Shown here piece by piece: positions 58,160-64,000 of a stretch of 64,000 nt of DNA. The stretch is from Acanthochlamys bracteata. Its lineage: Eukaryota; Streptophyta; Magnoliopsida; Pandanales; Velloziaceae. The stretch covers positions 3,428,145-3,492,144 of the forward strand of contig CM034134.1 in NCBI GenBank assembly GCA_019914995.1. The letters are read 5' to 3'. The notes beneath the pieces are model-generated. The model made no database searches. It saw nothing but the letters and a program-made list of their open reading frames with translations, and had not been told where the DNA came from. Positions within the stretch are counted from its first letter, which is position 1; the number at the start of each line of letters is the position of its first letter. Made by a program: the position numbers and the translations under genes.

Positions 58160-59872
58160 TGTGCATCCCGAAATAATGAAGGCCAGTAAAAACCTAATTG
58201 TAGTATCTTTGCCGTTGTTTTTGTTCCACCAAAGTGACCTCCATATCTTGATTAATGACAATGCTGAAGGATGCTTTCCATCTCCTCTTCTGGTACACAT
58301 CTTCTTATGGTCTGATCTGAACATCATTTGTATAGGATTGGATCTTCCCAAATGTAGTGCTTTACATTAGCAAATTTTTTTTTCTTTTGTTGGTAAGATA
58401 GATCTGAAGGAATTATGCTACTGACCAAGTAATTCATTAAATCTGCATACCATAGAGCATCCGTACTTCGAAGAGAAAATAATTGTTCATTATGGAATGC
58501 TTCATTAATGACAATGGTAGCCTTTTCACCTTGTTCTTCTTGTTCTATCCGAGATAAGTGATCCGCTACTTAATTTTCAGAACACTTTTTATCTCGGATT
58601 TTCAAATCAAATTCTTGCAGCAAAAGTACCCATCAAATGAGCCTTGGTTTAGCGTATTTTTTTGTTAGCAAATACTTGAGAGCTGAGTGGTCAGCGTAGT
58701 ATATCACTTTGGAGCAAACCAAATATGATGGAAATTTTTCAAAGCAAACACAACAGCTAGAAGCTCCTTCTCTGTAGTTGCATAATTCATATGGGCAAAT
58801 GTCAAGGTTCGGCTTGCATAATAGATGACACAAAATACTTTGTTCTTTCGCTACCCCAACACTGCTCCAACGCGTAGTCACTAGCATCGCACATGATTTC
58901 AAAAGGCAAATCCCAAACTGGTGCTACAATGATAGGGGCTGAAACTAGCTTTTGTTTTAGAGTGTTAAAAGCTTGGAATCACTCTTCAGAAAATTTAAAT
59001 GGCATATCCTTGAGTAGGAGGTTGCATAGGGGGTTCGTTATCTTTAAAAAATATTTTATGAATCGGCGATAGAAACCGGCATGCCTAAAAAAGCTTCTCA
59101 CTGCCTCACTGAAGTTGGTGGCGGTAATTTTGCAATGACTTATACCTTTTCCTGATCAACTTCTATTCCTTTGGCTGAAATGCGATGTCCTAGAACAATA
59201 CCTTCAAGCACCATTAAGTGGCATTTCTTCCAATTCAAGACTAAATTAGTTTCCTCACATCGTTGCAAAACTGAAGCCAAATTTCTTAGATAGTCATCAA
59301 AAGAAGATCCAAACAACGAGAAGTCATCCATGAAAATCTCAATGAATCTTTCCACCATATCAGAAAAACTTGCAATCATACATCTTTGGAAAGTGGCCGG
59401 TGCATTGCATAGGCCAAAAGGCATCTCCGAAATGCAAAAGTTCCATACGGACATGTAAAGGTGGTCTTTTCTTGATCTTTCGGTGCTATTGAAATTTTAT
59501 TGTAACCGAAATACCCATACAAGAACATTAATGTGAATGGTCAGCAAGTCTCTCCAACATTTGTTCAATGATAGGTAATGGAAAGTGATCTTTCCGAGTA
59601 GTATCATTCAACTTGCGGTAATCAATGCATACCCGCCATTCTGTGATAGTTTGTTGGAATGAGCTCATTATTATCGTTCTTTACTACTATTATTCCTCCT
59701 TTTTTAGGTAACACTTGCACAGGACTCACCCATGAGCTATCGAAGATCGGATAAATGATTCCTGCATCAAGTAATTTTAGAATTTCTGCTCTCACCACCT
59801 CCTTCGTGTTTGGATTCAAACGTCTTTGATTTTCAACTGCAGGCTTGTAGTTTTCTTCCGTTAGGATCTTAT
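58160..59872 (-). pseudogene. Reverse transcriptase and RNase H of Athila G2, downstream part
   Basis: Directly after the G3 insertion comes the reverse-transcriptase start (LNPNTKEVVRAEILKLLDAGIIYPIFDSSWVSPVQVLPKKGG, 59819-59690), then TTFTCPYGTFAF, MPFGLCNAPATFQRCM and IEIFMDDFSLFGSSF (59330), the FMDD catalytic box. RNase H follows: TTEKELLAVVFALKNF and DHSALKYLLTKKYAKPRLI (58633). Several frame changes and stops occur. The integrase zinc finger would lie at 58160-58140 but is poorly kept. Confidence 0.88.
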
Positions 59873-60399
59873 TGTCATGGGCCTAGAGTTTTACCTTGGC
59901 TCGTGTGGCACTTAGTCACGATCCTTTGTGGCTAAGTCAGTCTTTACCCAAAAGAGCTATCAAAGATAGCTAAAGACTTTGTGGCAAGAAAGGACTTAAG
60001 AGAAGAGATGAAAGCTTGCAAGAGAGAACTTTGAAGAGAAAGCTTTATATAGCTATGCTTGTATTACAACTCTTGCTTGATGTGCTTGATGCCCCAAATG
60101 AGAGCTCATCCTCTCTATTTATAGCTTCTCCACCTCTTCAACGAACGGTGGAGATTGTTTAGATCGGACGGTGGAGAATACATGATCCAGAAAGTTCTTA
60201 CATAATATCCCTTACAAAAATCTCCACCTTTCTAGAGTATTCTCTACTTTTCCCTAAACTTATGCCAACTATTCGTTATCTAGAGTATTCTACCATACTC
60301 TAGACTTGGATTATGCACAAGATAATTTTTACCTAGGCAAAAAGCATTTTACCAAGGTAATTTAGATGGGAGAATAGCCAAAATATCCATACCGTGACA
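59873..60399 (-). repeat. 3' LTR of G3
   Basis: It begins on the plus strand TGTCATGGGCCTAGAG and ends CCATACCGTGACA. It contains, on the element strand, TATAAAT (near 60115) as a possible TATA box, and repeated CTAGAGTAT blocks (60230-60310). Confidence 0.93.
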
Positions 60400-60411
60400 T
60401 TCTCCCCAACC
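60400..60411 (-). other. Polypurine tract of G3
   Basis: On the element strand GGTTGGGGAGAA lies directly before the 3' LTR start TGTCACGG. Confidence 0.85.
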
Positions 60412-60426
60412 TATTTCGCGATGCCC

Positions 60427-61461
60427 TCATCGCGGTTGTGTGGAGCTGTAGCGGAACTCTTGGATCTTATGGTGGAATGGCCATAAGTCATCTTCATGCT
60501 CCGAACTTGACTCATCGTCTGGCCGACCATTCCATTTGACCAAATATTCAGAATAACATGGACGATTACCACGCCTTGGGATGAATCGATGTCCCAAAAT
60601 TTCTTCCACATCTCGTTCGGGTGTCATCATAATAGTTGCTGAAGCTCTTATGGATGCTGGGGCATTTTGGTCCTCCCTTGGCTCCTTATTGAGATGATTT
60701 GGTTCTTTTGGAATGATCTGGATTGTTGGTTGTGCCATCTCTTTCTCCCTTGAGAGTGGTAAAGCTGAAGTAGTCTTGGATTGGAAATTTACTTCTCGCG
60801 ACAAAGGTACCATGCACGTTTTCCCTTCATCCATGATCCACATGGAGTTGGCAAAAGGGATAGGTATAGCCTTTACGCGATCCATAAATTCCATACCAAG
60901 AACTATAGGAAAATCGTCCATTGGCACAACAGAAAAGTACAGAAGACCAGACCACTCACCTATGCAAGTTTTGACCCCACGGGCAACACCAACAATGGAT
61001 TTGGGTTCGGAATTAACTGCCTTAATCCATCCTTGTCCCTTTTCGTACTTGACGCCTAGCCTCATTGCTTCCTTCTCCTCGAGGAAGTTATGGGTCGCCC
61101 CTGTGTCTACCAAGGCTCGGACCTCCCGTCCTCCAACTTTGGTTGTCACGTACATTCGACCCTTCACCTCACGTTTTGGCAATTCGGCTTTGGCTTGGAT
61201 GGCATTAAGTAGTTGTAGCGAGCCCATCTTTACCTCTTCAGGTTGCCGTTGTGGCTCATCGATTATCTCTATTAGTGAGAAAACTTTGTTCAGTTTTGGG
61301 CATTCCCTAACCATATGAAATCCATCACAAAGGAAGCATTTTAAAGGATTCTTACCATTCCCTCGATTGTTGTCATTGCTTCCTTGGCCTCTATGGGAGC
61401 CTCCATTGGTCTTTGGTGGGGTCAGCCGTTGGTTCCTTGACTTGATGGCTATCTTCACCAC
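60427..61461 (-). CDS. Zinc knuckle - aspartic protease - chromodomain fusion of element G3
   Basis: The 344-codon frame is open from 61461 to the stop at 60427, 16 bp before the polypurine tract. Residues 42-54 form a zinc knuckle of C-X2-C-X3-H-X4-C type (CFLCDGFHMVREC). Residues 116-124 carry the aspartic protease active site with intact DTG (119-121), and VLGMEFM marks the protease C-terminal part. After a linker of about 70 residues, 283-340 is a chromodomain (RDVEEILGHR...YLVKWNG...DDLWPFHHKIQEF), the module that in chromoviruses follows integrase. Reverse transcriptase, RNase H and integrase are absent without loss of frame. In the chromodomain the usual SWE tryptophan is Ser (residue 320), one base from TGG, so the aromatic cage is incomplete. 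The frame overlaps gag (to 61391) by 71 bp in another phase. It may be made as part of a gag fusion rather than from its own ATG. Confidence 0.85.
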   Translation of the reverse strand: MVKIAIKSRNQRLTPPKTNGGSHRGQGSNDNNRGNGKNPLKCFLCDGFHMVRECPKLNKVFSLIEIIDEPQRQPEEVKMGSLQLLNAIQAKAELPKREVKGRMYVTTKVGGREVRALVDTGATHNFLEEKEAMRLGVKYEKGQGWIKAVNSEPKSIVGVARGVKTCIGEWSGLLYFSVVPMDDFPIVLGMEFMDRVKAIPIPFANSMWIMDEGKTCMVPLSREVNFQSKTTSALPLSREKEMAQPTIQIIPKEPNHLNKEPREDQNAPASIRASATIMMTPERDVEEILGHRFIPRRGNRPCYSEYLVKWNGRPDDESSSEHEDDLWPFHHKIQEFRYSSTQPR

Positions 61462-62460
61462 TATTGTCCTTCAAGTTCTCTCGAAGCTTATGCTTTTCGG
61501 GCCGTTGGAACTCAATAAGGGACTCTGCTATGGCAATAGCAGAGTTGAGGTCTTGAGATCCTCTACGTTGGATCTCCAACCTTGCCCATGTTTGCAGTCC
61601 GTCCTTGAAAGCAAAAAGGGCCTCCCTTTCTGGAAAATCAGGGATCTCTAAGATCAACTCTGAAAATTCCTTGACATAGTCCCTTATACTGCCCCGATGG
61701 GTCAAGCGCCGACGCTTTGCCCTTGCCTCATCCTCGGCATTCACCGGATAGAATTGCCATTTGAGTTCCCTCTTGAAGTCTTCCTAAGTGGCAATGGTGC
61801 AGGTCCCCCACTCGATCTCAGCATGCCTCCTCCTCCATCATACCATTGCAGTATCTTCAATGTAAAGAGTGGCATGATCGATCTTACCTGCATCCTCCGT
61901 GATGCCGGTACTCCTAAAGAGTTGCTCCTAACTCCAAAGGAAGTTATCAATCTCCTTCGTGTTCCGCGCACCCTTATACGCCTTGGGTCTTGGAACATCC
62001 ATCTTCGAAGGAGTCGAAGTTAAGGGTATGGCGGAAACTCCCCTTGTGTAACCGCCATCTCACAAAGTGCCCAATCCTCTCGGACATCTCTCAATTCGTT
62101 AGCCAACCTTGCGACCTCCTCCCTAAGAGTAGCTACTTCCCTCCTAAGAGCATCCACATCACCCAAGAGAGAGTCTTTAAGGGCCTTACCTTGGCGAGAT
62201 GATGATTCAGCCACCACGTTCAAGGCACCTTACATCTCCCCACGAAGCTCTTCTTGTCCCTTCTCGAGCTTCTCAATGCTTTGGCCCAACTCCTCGAACT
62301 GGTCCACCTTATCCGCCATAGCAAGCTCCACCCTAGCGAGTCTTGCATTCACGTCCGCCATAACGTCCCTAGACTTCTCCTTCCGTTGGCGACTGCTCTC
62401 GGGAGCTCTCCTTTCAATCTCCCTTCCCTCATGGATGGTAACATTGCTTCCGCTTGCCAT
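61391..62460 (-). pseudogene. gag of element G3
   Basis: The start is probably the ATG at 62460 (MASGSNVTIHEGREI), 21 bp after the primer-binding site. A Glu/Arg/Leu-rich coiled-coil region follows (NARLARVELAMADK; after a stop at about 62229, GDVDALRREVATLREEVARLANEL). The gag domain begins near 62010 (MDVPRPKAYKGARN) and continues with IEDTAMVWWRR-like sequence in shifted frames. The last 117 codons (61744-61391) are open: RRRLTHRGSIRDYVKEFSELILEIPDFPERE...GLQTWARLEIQRRG. At least one stop and two frameshifts prevent a full gag from this copy. Confidence 0.85.
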
Positions 62461-62480
62461 TTCTGATTGGCAGAACCTTG

Positions 62481-62492
62481 GCTCTGATACCA
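62481..62492 (-). other. Primer-binding site of G3
   Basis: On the element strand TGGTATCAGAGC, a perfect complement of the 3' end of plant initiator tRNA-Met, two bases after the LTR. Confidence 0.93.
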
Positions 62493-62494
62493 CT

Positions 62495-63020
62495 TGTCAC
62501 CGGCCTAGAGTTTTACCTTGGCTCGTGCGGCACTTAGTCACAATCCTTTATGGCTAAGTCAGCCTTTACCCAAAAGAGCTATCAAAGATAGCTAAAGACT
62601 TTATGGCAAGAAAGGACTTAAGAGAAGAGATGAAAGCTTGCAAGAGAGAACTTTGAAGAGAAAGCTTTATATAGCTATGCTTGTATTACAACTCTTGCTT
62701 GATTTGCTTGATGCCCCAAATGAGAGCTCATCCTCTTTATTTATAGCCTCTCCACCTCTTCAACGGATGGTGGAGATTGTTTAGATCGGACGGTGGAGAA
62801 TATATGATCCAGAAAGTTCTTACATAATATCCTTTACAAAAATCTCCACCTTTCTAGAGTATTCTCTACTTTTCCCTAAACTTATGCCAACTATTCGTTA
62901 TCTAGAGTATTCTACCATACTCTAGACTTGGCTTATGCACAAGATAATTTTACCTAGGCAAAAAGCATTTAACCAAGGTAATTTAGATGGGAGAATAGCC
63001 AAAATAGCCATACCGTGACA
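62495..63020 (-). repeat. 5' LTR of G3
   Basis: Begins TGTCACCGGCCTAGAG and ends CCATACCGTGACA on the plus strand. Nearly identical to 59873-60399; one fewer T at the GATAATTTT run. Confidence 0.93.
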
Positions 63021-64000
63021 TTATGCATGCAAACTAAAGGACTTAAGCCCTTGACATCAGCAATGGACCATCCTAATGCAGCCTTATAATCTCTCAAAAC
63101 TCGAAACAACTTTTCCAGCTCCAAGTCACTCAAAGAAGCCGAAATAATAACAGGAAGTGATGAATTTTCTCGTAGGTATGCATACCTTAGATGTGCAGGC
63201 AACGGCTTAAGCTCAAGTACTGGAGTTATTTCAATGGATGGAGCTGTCCTAAGAGACCTTTCCCCAAGGTCCTCAAACTTCAGCCGTCTTCCAATAGGCG
63301 GTGAAGCTTGCAAGTAATGAGCATACGACTCAATCTCTTTGCTTTCGGTCTTAGAAGATTCACCTTGGATAATACAAGCTGCTAAAGGGTCAATTAGATG
63401 GTCTACCTTGACTGCATCAGCCACCACTCGGTCAACTATATCAATTCGCAAACAATCGTCACTGTTTGGATGGACACTTTGTAGCTCCAAATATATTTAA
63501 CGTGACTTGCTCATCTTGTACTCGCAAAATTAGCTTCCCTTGCTGCACATCAATCAATGTTCTTCTAGTGGCTAAGAATGGTCGACCAAGAATAATTGGT
63601 ATGCCTTTATCTTCTTCCATATCTAGTACAAAAAAATCAGCAAAGAATATGAATTTATCCACTTTCACTAGCACACCCTCAAGTGTTTCTCTTGGATGCT
63701 TAATAGATCGATCCGCTAGTTGAAGAGAAACTGTGGTTGCCTTTACTTCTCCTAATCCTAATTTTCTGTAAATAGAAAATGGCATTAAATTAATGCTTGC
63801 ACCTAAATCACATAAAGCTTTTTCAAAATAAGAGTTTTCAATAGTGCAAGGTATAGTAAAACTCTCTGGATCTTTTAACTTTGGTGGCAACTTATTTTGC
63901 AAGATAGCACTACACTCCTTGGTTAGCGTCACCGTTTCATAGTCTTCCAATTTTCGTTTGTTGACAAAATCTCTTTCATGAACTTTACATAGTTTGGTAT
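63021..64000 (-). pseudogene. Protease and reverse transcriptase start of Athila G2, cut by G3 and by the window edge
   Basis: A 163-codon open stretch (63950-63459) holds the protease: ALCDLGASINLMPFSIYRKLGLG (D-L-G at residues 48-50) and IPIILGRPFLATRRTLIDV. A frame change near 63470 leads to 63490-63021: the CLRIDIVDRVV linker, SIEITPVLELKPLPAHLRYAYL, SDLELEKLFRVLRDYKAALGWSIADVKGLSP, the start of Athila reverse transcriptase. It is cut at 63020 by G3 and resumes at 59872. The gag of G2 lies beyond the window. Confidence 0.9.

Larger units (their letters stand above)
59873..63020 (-). mobile_element. Non-autonomous chromovirus-derived element G3 (gag, protease, chromodomain; no RT/RNase H/integrase)
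   Basis: Two LTRs of 527 and 526 bp (TGTCA...CGTGACA) enclose 2.1 kb. I count about 17 substitutions and one single-base gap between them, about 97% identity, the closest pair in the window. The flanks are TTAT at 59869-59872 and 63021-63024, a 4-bp target duplication; removing the element and one TTAT restores the Athila frame. The primer-binding site (62481-62492) and polypurine tract (60400-60411) are intact. Internally there is only gag, zinc knuckle, protease and chromodomain. It belongs to the gag-carrying non-autonomous LTR elements (TR-GAG type), but with protease and chromodomain retained. Confidence 0.93.

Noticed and set aside
60713..61318. 201-codon plus-strand open frame
   Set aside because: Lies wholly opposite the protease-chromodomain frame of G3 and has no recognisable domain; a shadow.
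62276..62557. Plus-strand open frames over G3 gag
   Set aside because: Antisense to the charged coiled-coil region of gag; hydrophobic composition is the expected mirror of Glu/Lys-rich codons.

Overview
The window is a stretch of plant nuclear heterochromatin made almost entirely of transposable elements. I found no host gene, tRNA, rRNA or CRISPR array that I can support. The element mix points to a flowering plant, most likely a eudicot: Ty1/copia elements of Tnt1/Tork type and SIRE type, Ty3/gypsy elements of Athila and chromovirus type, and CACTA-type DNA transposons. Primer-binding sites matching plant initiator tRNA-Met and the AT-rich intergenic DNA agree with this. The species cannot be named from the sequence.

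Layout. 1-3172: right part of a decayed CACTA-like element with a tandem array of about seven 175-bp units. 3278-7117: Tork-like copia copy A1 with both LTRs. 7118-9440: SIRE-type LTR remains in two opposite orientations. 9441-14201: minus-strand remnants resembling transposon-borne DUF1985 genes, with a 22-bp minisatellite. 14430-17761: a non-coding LTR element (LARD-like) with a long inverted repeat. 17762-23568: minus-strand SIRE-like copia B1. 25230-26632: Athila-type solo LTR with perfect target-site duplication (TSD). 27640-32870: plus-strand SIRE-like copia B2, split at 28293-31344 by Tork-like copy A2 (perfect TSD). 32871-36571: minus-strand chromovirus carrying a 2.5-kb CACTA-type element in its reverse transcriptase. 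36572-40333: Tork-like copy A3. 40334-43260: a second LARD-like element. 43261-46760: AT-rich DNA without recognised content. 46760-48930: an LTR scrap, a chromovirus RNase H/integrase fragment and Tork-like fragment A4. 48931-56061: Athila element G1, minus. 56062-64000: Athila element G2, minus, with its reverse transcriptase split at 59873-63020 by a young element, G3.

Two results stand out. G3 has LTRs about 97% identical and a 4-bp TSD. It lacks reverse transcriptase, RNase H and integrase, yet keeps an open 344-codon frame joining a zinc knuckle, an aspartic protease and a chromodomain just before its polypurine tract. The three Tork-like copies share the same internal losses in gag, integrase core and RNase H, and two share the same damaged protease motif, which suggests that an already defective master was amplified by proteins supplied in trans.

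Every other coding region is broken by stops, frameshifts, deletions or insertions and is annotated as a pseudogene. Nesting gives relative ages: SIRE B2 is older than A2, the chromovirus is older than its CACTA insert, and Athila G2 is older than G3.
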